Assembly: GCF_017591425.1 (NCBI RefSeq) | Contig: NW_024467121.1 | Coordinates: forward strand, 19,480,707 to 19,544,706 | Direction: 5' to 3' | DNA: 64,000 nucleotides | Source: Ochotona curzoniae | Taxonomy: Eukaryota > Chordata > Mammalia > Lagomorpha > Ochotonidae | In this document: positions 11,378-21,771 of the stretch, in pieces | Layout of the letters: each line of letters begins with the position of its first letter | Position numbering within the stretch: position 1 is the stretch's first letter | The notes under the pieces: generated by a model | The model's database searches: none | Told to the model about the DNA's origin: nothing | What the model saw: only the letters and a program-made list of their open reading frames with translations | Translations under genes and position numbers: made by a program

Positions 11378-11445
11378 GTTGTGATGCGGCAGGCTAAACT
11401 GCTGTTTGAGTTTCAGCATCCCATTTTGGAGTGCAGGTTTGAAAT
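11378..11445 (+). mobile_element. CSINE head fragment
   Basis: 'gtgatgcggcaggctaaactgctgtttg' followed by 'agcatcccattttggagtgcagg' matches only the first quarter of an old-type CSINE. Confidence 0.5.
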
Positions 11446-11456
11446 CCCTTAGGAGG

Positions 11457-11660
11457 CCTGCATTGTAATATAGTGGGTGAAACCTCTCCCTGCAATGATG
11501 TCATCCCATATGGGTGCTGATTCTAGTTCCAGCTGCTCCACTTCTGATCTAGCTCCCTTCCAGTGTGCCTGGAAAAGCAGTGAAAAATGGCCCAACATTT
11601 GACTTTCTCTGCCTTCCAAATGAATAAATAAACCCAAAATTAAAAAATAAATAAATACAT
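11457..11660 (+). mobile_element. CSINE with internal deletion
   Basis: Head and middle ('gcatcccatatgggtgctgattctag', 'gctccacttctgatctagctccc') are joined directly to the tail ('tgccttccaaatgaataaataaacc'). About 100 bases of the 3' body are missing. Confidence 0.75.
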
Positions 11661-11674
11661 TGGATTCAAAATTT

Positions 11675-11758
11675 AGCAGGCAGGATTTTAACTGGTGCCC
11701 GTATGGGATGCTCACATTGCAAGTGGCAGTTTAACCAGCTGTGTCACAATAGCAGCCT
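11675..11758 (-). mobile_element. CSINE head fragment
   Basis: 'ggattttaactggtgcccgtatgggatgc' to 'gtgtcacaatagcagcc' is the reversed head of a CSINE. Confidence 0.5.
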
Positions 11759-11759
11759 C

Positions 11760-12635
11760 AAATAAATCTTTTAAGAAATATAATAAATAAAAGGAGAAGG
11801 CGAAAAAACACAATGTGGTGTGTAAGTGCAGATCTCAAGTGAAAAAAAAAAAAACTGTGCGAATCAGTGAAAATTGGTCATCTTGCCTCTCCTTTGGTGA
11901 GTTTTAGTCAAGCCAAGGGTAGATAAAAGAATCTAGGGCTGATTGCCAAAGATGGGAGGTAAGAGATGCAGGAACAGTTCAGAAGTTCAGGAAAATAAAA
12001 GAGGATTATCCTTCAAGGGTTCTGTGAAGCCAAGAAAAGGTGATGTGACAGAAGGGGTTGGAAATGACTAGGAATTGGGGGAGGGGCAGGCAGCCAGGCT
12101 TCAGCTCCACCAGCAGGAGGGAGTGCTTGGAGCCCAGCATTCTGTCCACTGAGGCCTACTTACCACCTTTCTTCTGAAGCTTCTGGTCAACCAATGAAGC
12201 TTTGCAAGCAAGGGCACACTGGACACTTAGTGAGTTATGTTCCCAAATGGGCTCCATGCTTATGCCCTGGGAGAGAACATGCTTTGTGTCTTGGCAATTC
12301 ACTGAATGTTGTTCACCGTGTCTACATGAAGACTTGTCTATGTGAAACCATTAAGATGGGCCACAAAGCTGGGTGATTGGCATCTCTCTGGAAGTGAGAT
12401 AGGAAGACAACAGAATGTGTGTGAGACTAGAGAAGATAAGGAAAAGTCATGGAGGGAGTGACAAGTTGGTGCAGGTGAGGCAAATTAGAGACCTGAATTG
12501 CTGCACAGGGCAGGAGACAAAGCTACAGGAAAAATACAGCTGAAACAACAGAGGGACCTCTGTATAAATGAGGGATATGAAGGAACCAAAGGGAAAGGAA
12601 CCTACATGGAGAATAAAATTCGGGAAGAAAAGATG
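11760..12635. other. No feature recognised
   Basis: About 0.9 kb of purine-leaning unique sequence. No convincing exon, repeat or RNA signal. Confidence 0.5.
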
Positions 12636-12636
12636 G

Positions 12637-12762
12637 CTTTCCCAGGCCATCAGCAGGGAACTGGATTGGAAGTGGTACAGCTGGGACACAAACTGTCACT
12701 CATATGGGATCCCAGCAGACACAAGATGAGGATAAGCCACTAGGCTACCGTGTCGGGCCAGG
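12637..12762 (-). mobile_element. CSINE head fragment, young type
   Basis: 'ttcccaggccatcagcaggg' through 'cactcatatgggatcccagcag' to 'ctaggctaccgtgtcgggcc'. The 5' half of a minus-strand copy, head-to-head with the next plus-strand copy. Confidence 0.75.
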
Positions 12763-12764
12763 GG

Positions 12765-13070
12765 CAGAGGTTTTATGGTACAGCAGGTTTAGCCACTGGT
12801 TAGGCTGCCTGTATCCCACATTGAGTGTGTAGAATCAAGTCCTCTTCCAGTCTGGGTCTCTATTAAGCCCCTGGGAAACAGCAGAGAAAGCTTAGGTACT
12901 TGGTTTCTGCTACCCATTGAGGAGACCAGATGGAATTCCCGGCTGCTGGCTTCACCAGGGCCCAGCTGCTGCAGGCCTTTGGGGAGATCAACAGACACAA
13001 GTTTTCTGACGGTCTCTCAGTTTTCCTCTTCTTGTTTCTACCTTTCAGATAAAATAAACATTAAAAAGCA
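12765..13070 (+). mobile_element. CSINE, old
   Basis: 'atggtacagcaggtttagccactggttagg', 'cccctgggaaacagcagagaa' and a 'tttcagataaaataaac' tail. Diverged but full length. Confidence 0.75.
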
Positions 13071-13104
13071 GAAAAAGAAAAATGTTCAGTGTGAAAAATA
13101 CTGG

Positions 13105-13405
13105 AAGTGCCTGCTTCTCCGAGTTCAGGTGTGCGCATTGGAGCGTTGAATCCCAAAGGCGCCTGTGTTAAGAGGATTGGTCCTCAGGGTGGTGCTGTTG
13201 GAAGATGACAGAACCGGTGTGGGATTGGGCCTACTGAGGTCAGGGGTCATCCTAAGATGGTGGGGTTATGCCCTCAGAAGGTAACTGTCACAAGAGGATT
13301 GTCATAAAAGCCCGAGTTGGGGCCCTGACCCCTCTCCTGTCTTGTCGCGTAATCTTTCCTCTTTATGAGCTCTGCCATATGCTGTGGGCATCTTGCCAGA
13401 GCCCA
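13105..13405 (+). mobile_element. MaLR LTR (MST/MLT1 type)
   Basis: Resembles the MaLR LTR consensus in sense: the 'gttgaatcccaaagg' region, 'gtggtgctgttgg', a 'gggattgggcc' block and the 'ctgccatatgctg' equivalent of the consensus 'gccatgtgatg'. Ends are eroded. MaLRs are ERVL-class non-autonomous retroelements; no coding potential is present. Confidence 0.5.
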
Positions 13406-14171
13406 GGCCTGTGCTGCATCTATAGTGGAAGAATCCCTTTCTCTCTGGAAGTGAGCTACCTCAGGTCTTCTCTTACAGGGATAGGATGCTGAGGGATTCT
13501 GCCTGTTAGCAGCACCAAGCCCTTATGATGTGTCAGACTGCTTAGTAGGTGTTTGTGCTTCTTAGTTCAGTACTGCTTACAAACCCCACGAGGCAGACAG
13601 CTTGCTCTGGCAGCAGTTCCAAACGCCCAGGCTGCTAAAAGGCCCAGCTGACATTCAGCTGCCTGCCGAGTCTCTGTAGCTCACCGTCGTGTCTCTGACA
13701 CTCCCAAGCACCAACACAGCTGCCTGTGAGGATATTTTGAGCCGTCATATTTGTAAACTGCGTGTAACTTTTTGAATGAAGTTTAGAAAACAGATGGTGC
13801 ACCCTCACCAGCCAGTTTCTTGCCAGTATTCTCAGCTGTGGTACTAGAGAGTCAATTTGATAACCACTTGGGAGAAAGAAAAAAAAAAATGATGAGGCCA
13901 AGTACAGTCATCAGCCTTTGACCTTGGGCAGATGCAGATGAATGAGGATCTCTTGGCAATGAACGGAGACTGGAGAACTCTCAGTCATGGGAGGAGAAGG
14001 AGAAGATCCGCAAGCAAGAACTGCTGATGGGGTTACCCAGTGAACCTAGATGAAGAGTGGAATGAATAGAAGGGATCCTTTCTCACATTGCTTTTGGCTT
14101 TGGCGAATTATGTAGAGATGCCAGGAAGGTTGAGCCGAGAGCTCATTTTATCTACTGTTCCAGTTCATAGT

Positions 14172-14360
14172 ACCTTTATATATATATATATAGTCATGCA
14201 TTGCTGAATGGGGTGATACTTTCTGAGTACTGCATCATCAGGTAATTTTGCACTTGTGCATACTAGGACAGCTTCAATGACACTAGGTCATGTAATTTTA
14301 TAGGGACACTGCTGTGATGTGGTCTGTCATTGGCCAAAATGGTGCACCACTAAGCTATAA
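14172..14360. mobile_element. Tigger/MER2-like DNA transposon fragment
   Basis: After a short (TA)n run, 'tagtcatgcattgctgaatggggt', 'tttctgagtactgcatcatcaggtaattt' and 'gtggtctgtcattggccaaaatgg' follow the layout of the non-autonomous pogo/Tigger-type MER2 family. Orientation not assigned; no transposase frame. Confidence 0.6.
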
Positions 14361-14459
14361 TTCAGTGTTCAGAAAGCACATTAGATCAGTAGATATGTTT
14401 TGAATGCTCTTGGCCTTGAGTTAATATACAGAGAAGTAATTCTTAACCTGTTAGACAGC

Positions 14460-14600
14460 CATGATGCTAATGGGGTAAGTGATCTGGGAACACTGGGGAA
14501 GGGGGCCCAATCTAGGCTTGACAGGAGCAGGGAAGGCCTCCAGGAGGAAGTGCCATTCAAGTGGAGCCTGAATGTGGAAGAGTGACTTGTGTTTGCGCAA
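14460..14600 (+). mobile_element. Probable L2 fragment
   Basis: 'agggaaggcctccaggaggaagtgccattcaag' followed by 'ggagcctgaatg' resembles the widespread L2 3' segment. Short and diverged. Confidence 0.35.
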
Positions 14601-15170
14601 CTGAATATGTGAATTTTTTTGTTAAATGGCTTAAAGTCACTGGGGGAAGTAAGCTATTAACAGAGACCTTTCTTACTTGAATAGACAAATGCTATCAAGT
14701 GTTCATGAGCTACAAGAAACCCCTGAGAATTGTAGCCAGTGACCCAGAGAGTGGGGCAGAGGGCATATCCCTTGGCACCTACTGAATTGTCTTCTAATTG
14801 CCTGGGTTAATTACAAAAAGAGTTTATGCTCTAGACTTCAGACAACTGCAGGGAATGGGAGCAAACACATCAGCCTTCAGTTCAGCAACATTTGGGGATG
14901 CTGTGAGACTGACAGTAGCTGAGGGAGGGAGCTGCACTTTCCAGGCTGACCATACTGCAGGCCAGTAGCCTCGCATGGTCCCAAGCTGGGAGACTGTGTC
15001 TGGTGAAACTGTGAAGAGAGGCACTGGAAGGGAGCAGGTTAGTGATGATTGTGGCAATTTTCCCAGCAAATTGTGCAAGCAAAAATGAGAAAAAAGACAA
15101 GACTCCAGGATATATAGAAAATTCACTCCTGAAGCAACATGTGGTTTTTTCCCCCTGACAGTTATACATT
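14601..15170. other. No feature recognised
   Basis: Unique sequence. Two overlapping antisense frames of 95-130 codons (14824-15216) have no recognisable domain and no splice context; taken as chance. Confidence 0.5.
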
Positions 15171-15171
15171 T

Positions 15172-15500
15172 TTTTAAAGATTTACTTTTTTTTATTGGAA
15201 ATGCAGATTTACACAAAGAAGGAGATACAGAGAGAAAAATCTCCTGTCTGCTGATTTACTCCCCAAGTGGCTGCAGTGGCTGGAACTGAGCCGATCTGAA
15301 GACAGGAGCAAGGAGCTTCTTTTGAGTCTCCATGTGGGTGCAGGGTACTAACACCCTGGGCCATCCTTGACTGCTTTCCCAGGCCACAGTCTGGGAACTG
15401 GATGGGAAAGGGAGTAGCTGGGACACAAACCATTGCTCATGTGCGATCCCTGTGCATGCAAGGCAAGAACTTTAGCAACTAGGCTACCATGCTGGGTCCT
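15172..15500 (-). mobile_element. CSINE, young type, full length
   Basis: From 'taaagatttacttttttttattggaaatgcag' to 'aactaggctaccatgctgggtcc'. The middle 'ttcccaggccacagtctggg' has one altered segment. Well preserved. Confidence 0.9.
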
Positions 15501-15524
15501 ATACATCTCATTTTTCAGATATAA

Positions 15525-15827
15525 CCTTTAGACGTCTATCTATGTGAAAGATAGAAAGATCAATCTACCATCTGCTAGGTTACTCCTTAAATGCCCACCA
15601 TGGACAGAACCTGGCCAGGCTGAAGTCAGGAACCAGGAACTTCTTCTGGATCTCTCACATGGGTGGCATAAACCTAAGCACTTGGATTGTCATCTGATGC
15701 CTCTCAAGCATGTTGTCAGAAAACTTGGTTGGAAGCAGAGCAGCTGGGACTCAAACCAGCCCTCCAATATCAGATGTAACTATGGCAAGGGGCAGCCAAA
15801 CCCTGTGCTCCACCATGCCTGCCCATA
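15525..15827 (-). mobile_element. CSINE, old
   Basis: 'tctatgtgaaagatagaaagatc', 'gctgaagtcaggaaccaggaacttcttctgg' and the 'ccaccatgcctgccc' head end. Tandem with the previous minus-strand copy. Confidence 0.8.
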
Positions 15828-16179
15828 ATTGTACATCTTTCTGGGGTACACTGTGATGCTTTGATCCAAGATTATATACACTGTGCATTGATCAGCTCAA
15901 GATTCTTGAATTATCCAGCACCTCAAAACGTTATTGTTTCTTTGTGATGGGAACAATCAAACTCTCTCTTGTAACTATTTTGTAATTTCATTTGCTTAAT
16001 AAGGTTTTGATTTGTTTTGTTTTTTTTACCTGATAAAGGTATCTTTGAAAGGGATATCTGCCCACGATCAGCCTTGTGTGTTAGTATGTTCAAACATGAA
16101 TTTTTATGGAGTGATTCAATTTTCCTCTTTATTATTCATGTAAGGACTGTCTAGGGACAGGTGTACATGTTGAATCACA
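15828..16179. other. No confident feature
   Basis: AT-rich sequence. 'tggggtacactgtgatgctttgatcc' may be eroded L1, but I cannot support it. Confidence 0.4.
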
Positions 16180-16330
16180 AACATGGGAATGGGGTCCTGG
16201 CTCTGCCCCCCTCTCGCTCTCTGAGACTGGGGAAGTGATTCCAGGTCTCTAACCTACCTTTCATTCAGCAACAAGAACATGATGGGGTTGTTTTGCAGGC
16301 TGAGATATGAACAAAGCTCCCATGAGTATT
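16180..16330 (+). mobile_element. MIR-like SINE fragment
   Basis: 'gggtcctggctctgcc', 'actggggaagtgattccaggtctct' and 'ggggttgttttgcaggctgagat' follow the order of MIR landmarks. Diverged. Confidence 0.4.
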
Positions 16331-16539
16331 GTCAGTGAAGTGAGAGCTGTCAGCATCTTCCACATGGCAAGAGGGCACAGCTCCAGGGTCCTCAAGAGTG
16401 GGCAGGATGCTGCTGCCCCACTGAGTGCTTCTGGAAAAAAAAAATAAGTGACAGCAACCAGTGACAAGTTTCTGAGTACAGTCTGGATTAGGGTAACTCT
16501 CCCAACCACCGTCTACTGGAAGCTAGGGAACCCCAAATA

Positions 16540-16762
16540 GAGTGAAAGAGAGTCAGTTGAGAGTGAAGTATATGCAGCTGAGACCAGGAGACAGGAGTTT
16601 AGCTCAAGGCTCCTATGTGGGTGGCAGGAAGCCAAGGGCTTGCGTAATTACTTCCCAGTGTGCACGTTATCAGGAAGCTGGATGTGGGAACAGAACTAGG
16701 GCTTGAACCCAGGCACTCTGAGATGTGGATGTCCTCATTGCTAGGCTAAGTGCCCACATCTC
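16540..16762 (-). mobile_element. CSINE, old, tail missing
   Basis: 'gctgagaccaggagacagg', 'gtgtgcacgttatcaggaagctgg' and 'gggcttgaacccaggcactctg'. Old subfamily. Confidence 0.7.
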
Positions 16763-17026
16763 TCTATTTAATCTTGACTCTAAATGCAATTAAAATCATT
16801 TAACAGAACCATTCTACCACCTGTCCTGGACTAGGTCCTGAAAGAATAAAGGCAGACCAACTGTTTTCAGAACACAAAAGATTCAGTCTCTTTTGTTTAA
16901 TCTTACCTCTGATTACACTCTGAAGGGACAAGCAGCAATACAAACTCTCAAGGTGGAGACCACGTGTGCTGGGGGCATTTAAAAATATTGCTTCCTCAGA
17001 AAAGGATCTGGGATCTTAGGAGGGTT
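16763..17026. other. No feature recognised
   Basis: Unique sequence immediately before the L1 3' end. Confidence 0.45.
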
Positions 17027-18007
17027 TTTTTTAAAAAATTTTATTTATTTATTTATTTAATTTCATTTTATGACACAGTTCCATAGGCTCTGGGATTCCC
17101 CCAAGCCCTCCCTCCCCTATATTGATTTCCTCCATATTATTACAGTAGTACAGCCCATAACTAGTCATAATTCCATTATTGCGGGCATGGCCCATGCAGA
17201 GTCCAACATCTTATTGTCCAGATAAATTCAACAGTTTCATTGGGAGACCATCCTTGGTCTGAAAGTAGAGCTGACAGAATATCATCCCCTCCAATGAAAA
17301 GCCACAACACAAATTCAACAACAGGAAGAAACATGGAAATTTACATCATGAAGTTAATTGACATGCTTAACCACATCCTGCAGCTACTTCATTGGCATAT
17401 CAATTTTAGTTTATACATAACTGACTGCTATGAACCTTAAAATGGTTTTAGGGTAATATTCAGTTGTCTTGTGTCTTTTTCCCCTTCATATTTATATTTA
17501 GCAGCTTCTAGTATTCAAGTGTGAATTTCGTGAATTTTAGGATAGTCCAAACAGGCTTATAACTCTGGCAAGCCATATGTTAACGACTGAGGAGCAGAAC
17601 AGTTTTAGGAGGGGTGTGCAGAGAAATCTTCAATACCTTAGTGAGGAGTCCCTGATCTTTGTGTCCTACCTATGAGGTATATGAGAGTACAAGCTGACTT
17701 TTTCTTGTCTGTTCTAAGCTTTCTTTATTGGTCTCTCTCTATCTGATTTAATGTTTGGGGCTCCGGAGTGACCCTGATGGTCATTGAAAGAGAGGGTGGG
17801 GAGCCAATGTTGAAACTAAGTAAGGACCAGAGAAAGCTCCTCTTTAGGATGGTTTCCACTTTGCTCTTTTGACAGGTTCATTGACTAGCCCTCCCAGTAA
17901 GGTGTCTGCAATGTGGCAGAAAAGATGATTAGGACAGTGGCTACCATGTGAGAAAAAGACTATGCCAGTCACATGCCACTGAGCTGCCGTAGGAGGAGGG
18001 AAGGGGG
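17027..18007 (-). mobile_element. Lagomorph L1, 3'UTR and tail (minus strand)
   Basis: Opens with the reversed poly(A) and 'aatttcattttatgacacag', then 'ttccataggctctgggattcccccaagccctccc'. I recognise this as the 3' terminal region of lagomorph L1, read antisense. It continues to about 18000 with no ORF2 sequence. The same 3' end occurs as a tiny insertion at 63231. Together with 18256-19481 it forms one L1 lacking its centre. Confidence 0.75.
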
Positions 18008-18255
18008 GCCTCATGGCAGTGGCCTAGTGGCTGAAGTCCTCGCTTTTAATGAACTGGGATCCTATATGGGCGCCAGTTCTAATCCCAGCAGCCCCACTTC
18101 TCATCTAGCTTCCTGCTTGTGGCCTGGGAAAGCAGTCTAGGATGGACCAATGCCTTGGGAATCTGCACCCACGTGGGAGACCCAGATGAAGCTCTGTGTT
18201 CCTGGCTTCAGATCAGCACAGCTATGGCCACTGTGGTAACTTGGGGAATGCCAGT
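18008..18255 (+). mobile_element. CSINE with missing 3' end, at L1 deletion junction
   Basis: Young-type body: 'gcagtggcctagtggctgaagtcctcgc', 'cttgtggcctgggaaagcag' and 'cacccacgtgggagacccag'. It stops at 'taacttggggaatg' with no 'gaccagcggatggaagat' block or A-rich tail and passes directly into L1 ORF1. A SINE without its 3' end cannot be a simple insertion, so a deletion removed that end. Confidence 0.85.
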
Positions 18256-18600
18256 CCCCTCCACTGTACTTTTAATTTGCTCCACTGTATTCTTCATTTC
18301 TGATATATCAGCTTTTATTTAACTCATTTCCAGTGTGACATAGTCCTTAAATTCCTTAAATGCCTGCTTTACGTGCTTCTTGTTGTTGGTAAGAAGTTTT
18401 ATAACAAGTGTTTTGAATTCTGTATCCCCTATTTTCTCAATGTTTTCCGCAGTTAACTCTGAGGTTGGCAAAGAGTTTTGTTCCTTTGTAGGAGAGTCTT
18501 CAGTATATTTACTGTGCCTTTTTCTCTTCTTTTGCTCTTGGTCATTGTACTTGTGGTTATCAGTTTCTTCTCCCTGGGGCAGGTTTCTAAGCTCTGTCAC
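18256..18600 (-). pseudogene. L1 ORF1 N-terminal part, truncated and frameshifted
   Basis: On the minus strand a charged N-terminal region (about 90 codons from 18600 to 18319) contains 'EFKTLVIKLLTNNKK', typical of mammalian L1 ORF1p. It stops at 'EMS'. The next bases in a shifted frame read 'ISEMKNTVEQIKSTVE', the start of the ORF1p coiled coil, so a frameshift separates them. The coiled coil ends at the CSINE junction; the RNA-binding and C-terminal domains are absent. The copy is dead. ORF1p is the trimeric RNA chaperone of L1 particles. Confidence 0.75.
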
Positions 18601-19481
18601 CCACAGGTCTACAGTTTGATTTTCTTATTGCAGTTGGCACACAGCTCTTTGTTTGCAGTCACTTGTGCTACTCCCTCCAGCGATTTCCAGGTCTGGATTC
18701 TTATGTTAGATTTCCACCATGATCTTCATAGCCTCAGTTCCTGGCTTACCAGTTCCACCTCCTGTGATACCGTGCTGAGGCTCCACTGTTGTCTGTACAA
18801 CAGTTCTCCTACTTCCAGTTGGAGCAGTTCCCAGGATTAGGGAGACACCACTTGTCCTATATAATTAGGTTGTTGGTGGTGCTGATCTTGTCAGAACCTG
18901 TTGGCCATTAGGTCTGAGGTCCACATGGACCTATTTTGACCTGTAGGATGCCAAAGTCCGTATTATTTCCCTGTGGGACCAGTGCAATGCAATGAGCTTA
19001 GTGAGTTCTAGCTGAGCTCACCACATGCGCAGCTCATTGTTGTGTCTGCAGTCTTAAATTATTTTCCACACTGTACAAAATGACATCTGACTACTAGAGT
19101 TCTTGATCTGCCTATCTTATTTTGGAACCTGTCGAATCTGCCGCTCTTTCTCTGCTCCTGGTCAAATCAAACAGACCAGCAGGATGGGCAAGTCTTCGTC
19201 TGGGTTCACTGCCTGAGCTCGCAATAGACGTCCCTTCCCACCTGGTTGCTGGTGTAGTTCTGGCTGCCGGCGCAATTCAGATTGCCACTCACTGAATGCC
19301 GCTGGGTTATCAATCAACACCACACTGTTGTGTCCCTGCTTTCCTGTGTCAGTCAGTCTCCAGGTATCCCTCTGCTGTTGTTCTGTCCTTTCCTATTTCC
19401 TGGAGTGTACCTTCTCTACATCACACTAACTAACATTTCTCCGTCTGTTTAAACTTGTCCTTATCCTAATTTGCCATCTTG
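18601..19481 (-). mobile_element. L1 5'UTR (minus strand)
   Basis: Mixed-composition sequence upstream of ORF1. It ends at 19460-19481 with 'ttatcctaatttgccatcttg', the reverse of 'caagatggcaaattagg'. This resembles the AAGATGGC-type start of mammalian L1 5'UTRs, so the element appears to reach its true 5' end. The 120-codon plus-strand frame at 18478 is its shadow. Confidence 0.65.
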
Positions 19482-19961
19482 ATTCTATGTGTGTGGTTAC
19501 TCTTCAGGAAGGTTTCCTTTAAGCTTTCATTTGTTTGGTTTCAGCACAAAACTTCGGACTGCTCTACAATTTATTACATTCTCCCTTATTGCCAAGAAAA
19601 GGGCCTTAAAGTGGACAAAAAGGTCCTTGGGTTTCCTTTCAGTGGATGGCAGAGTATTATCTAGCAGATTCTTTTGTGTTGTCTGATTTTACAAAGGTCT
19701 GAATTTTTCACAGAACTATGTTATAGCTGTAAATTACAGAAAACCCTGGGTTATGTCATGCTTCTTTTATCTAGAGATAAAAATATGTTCAATGCAGAAA
19801 TGCAATTGGCTTCTATACCATGTGAGAGAGACTGTCATGCTCAAACTGCTTGATAAGTTTATTTCAACCTTCTGATGGCCTATATGGCTGTCTTTTTTTG
19901 AATTCTCCTGTAAACCTGTTGCAATGCTTTATTGCCACCATGATTTATGATGAGTTAAGGA
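19482..19961. other. No feature recognised
   Basis: AT-rich unique sequence beyond the L1 5' end. Confidence 0.45.
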
Positions 19962-19962
19962 G

Positions 19963-19964
19963 TC

Positions 19965-20041
<77 letters not shown>
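19963..20041. repeat. Compound (TC)n(AC)n microsatellite
   Basis: About 44 bases of TC, with a single CCC interruption near the start, followed without a gap by about 34 bases of AC. It sits at the 3' edge of the reversed CSINE that begins at 20041. Confidence 0.97.
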
Positions 20042-20044
<3 letters not shown>

Positions 20045-20255
20045 GGAGGTCTTCCATATGCTGATTCATTCTCCAAATGGCTGCTATAATGGGGAACAGG
20101 CCAGAGAGAAGCCAGGAGAACAGAGCTCCGTCTGGGTCTCCCAAGAGGATGGCAGGGGGTTATGTATTTGGGCCGCTAGAACTGGTGCTCCAATACAGCA
20201 TGCTGGCGTTGCAGGTGGCTGCTTCATTCTTTGTGTCACAACATTGACCCCAAAG
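20041..20255 (-). mobile_element. CSINE, old, tail replaced by microsatellite
   Basis: 'agggaggtcttccatatgctgattcattctcc', 'ctgggtctcccaagaggatggcagg' and 'ctccaatacagcatgctggcgttgcagg'. The A/T-rich tail expected before 20041 is replaced by the TC/AC array. Confidence 0.75.
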
Positions 20256-20303
20256 AGCAAAGGCGATATTTCTTAAAAATCTACAACAGTGGGCCCGGCG
20301 CGG

Positions 20304-20315
20304 TGGCGCAAGTGG
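20304..20315 (+). promoter_or_regulatory. Pol III A box of young CSINE
   Basis: 'tggcgcaagtgg' fits the tRNA-type A-box consensus TRGYNNARNGG, near the start of the SINE. Confidence 0.75.
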
Positions 20316-20359
20316 TTAAAGGTCCTCGCCTTGCACGCCCGGGATCCCATATGGGCGCC

Positions 20360-20370
20360 GGTTCTAGTCC
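20360..20370 (+). promoter_or_regulatory. Pol III B box of young CSINE
   Basis: 'ggttctagtcc' fits the B-box consensus GGTTCNANNCC. It lies 45 bases after the A box, within the functional range. Confidence 0.75.
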
Positions 20371-20620
20371 CAGCAGCCCCGCTTCCCTTCCAGCTCCCTG
20401 CCTGTGGCCTGGGAAAGCAGCAGAGGACGGCCCTGCACCCGCGTGGGAGACCCGGAAGAGGCTCCTGGCTTTGGATCGGCATAGTATCAACCCGTTGCGC
20501 TCACTTGGGGAGTGAATCATCGGACGGAAGATCTTCCTCTCTGTCTCTCCTCTCTGTATATCCGCCTTTCCAATAAAAAAAATAATAAAAATAAATCTTT
20601 AAAAAAAAATCTACAACAGT

Positions 20621-21107
20621 TCAGAATCAACATATCAACTTCAGATTTTCCTGTTCTTTCACAAACTGGAGAGGCATGCACAGGGTAAAATAGGGGTCAT
20701 GCAATGAAGACTTTGTTTCAGATTGGATGGTTCCATCAGCTCATGTCTTTGGCAAAGTTTTTCAACTGGTAATTAATCCAGATAGTCAAGCCAAGATGCT
20801 TCTAAAAACAAACTGTTAATAATTTCATTTGCTTTTGAATCTGAAGTAATTCAGAGGGTTTACAGCTTGCTGTCCCCAGATGCATCCCCCTCTTTGAGGA
20901 ATGTAGGTCAGACTTTCCTAAATTTAAAATCAGGCCTAGATGTCTGTTTTTGCTCATTTGTATTCTGACAGGCATCCCTTGCTCAGACTGACCAATTTTA
21001 TCTTCACAGAAAATCCATAATGATCTTGTGGGCTAGTACTGAGGAGAAATGTTTTGTTCTGGGAGTGGTGGGGGTGGGTTGAGGAAACGAAATTAATGCA
21101 TGTTACA
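20621..21107. other. No feature recognised
   Basis: Unique sequence between SINEs; nothing identifiable. Confidence 0.5.
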
Positions 21108-21430
21108 GGCGTGGGCATTTAGTCCAGTGGTTAAATTGCTGGGTGGGATTCCTGCATCCTGTATTAGTGCACCTAAGTGCAGATCCTCACTCTGCTCTTA
21201 ATTCTTCCTGCTAACACACATCCTGGGAGGCAGGAGATGATGCCTGGATGAACCGAATTCCTGTTGCCCACTTAGGAAGCCTGATTGAGTTCTTGACTGT
21301 TGACTTCAACCCCAGTTGAGCCACTGCAGCCAATTGGGATGTGAATCGTGGATGGGCATGCACACACATCCTCTCACTTTCTTCTTTTGTCTCTTTCCTC
21401 AAATAAGAACAAACAAACAAACAAACAAAA
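21108..21430 (+). mobile_element. CSINE, old, with (AAAC)n tail
   Basis: 'ggcatttagtccagtggttaaattgctggg', 'gcagccaattgggatgtgaatcg' and 'ttcctcaaataagaacaaacaaac'. The A-rich tail has expanded into about five AAAC units. Confidence 0.8.
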
Positions 21431-21771
21431 ACTATGTTACAGGCCAACAAGACACAGTGGAAAAGAGATGTTGACTAGGAGAGGGGTGAAGTGATTGCAT
21501 TTTGGATTGCCTGAGAGTGAGGCAGCTTATAACACAACTGGACCAGAAGGAGGAGAGGATGGAATAGATGCTGGAGGTCGTGCACGCTTTGCCAGCTTAC
21601 CAGCAATTAGGACTTTCCCTGTGGTAATGATATGGCAGTGAGAAAACAAACGTGATGGTGAGATGACTAGCATCTCATGACTACATCCTTGGAGAAGGAG
21701 AGCTCCCAGCATTCAGAGGAAGAGCTCCTGGATGGGAGATACCTGGGTTATGCCATAAAGCAAACAAAGAG
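21431..21771. other. No feature recognised
   Basis: Unique sequence. Short antisense frames only. Confidence 0.5.

Larger units (their letters stand above)
20291..20604 (+). mobile_element. CSINE, young, with perfect target-site duplication
   Basis: Intact head 'gggcccggcgcggtggcgc' and a 'tttccaataaaaaaaataat' tail, flanked by the 16-base duplication 'aaaaatctacaacagt' at 20275-20290 and 20605-20620. It retains both Pol III boxes. Relative to the copy at 49752 it lacks 15 bases in the middle (the 'aaggctttgggaac' region). TSD and A-tail indicate LINE-driven insertion. Confidence 0.97.

Noticed and set aside
18478..18840. 120-codon plus-strand frame
   Set aside because: It is the antisense shadow of L1 ORF1 and the 5'UTR on the minus strand.
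20291..20370. tRNA gene suggested by A and B boxes
   Set aside because: The boxes belong to a tRNA-derived SINE. There is no anticodon arm or acceptor stem of a functional tRNA.
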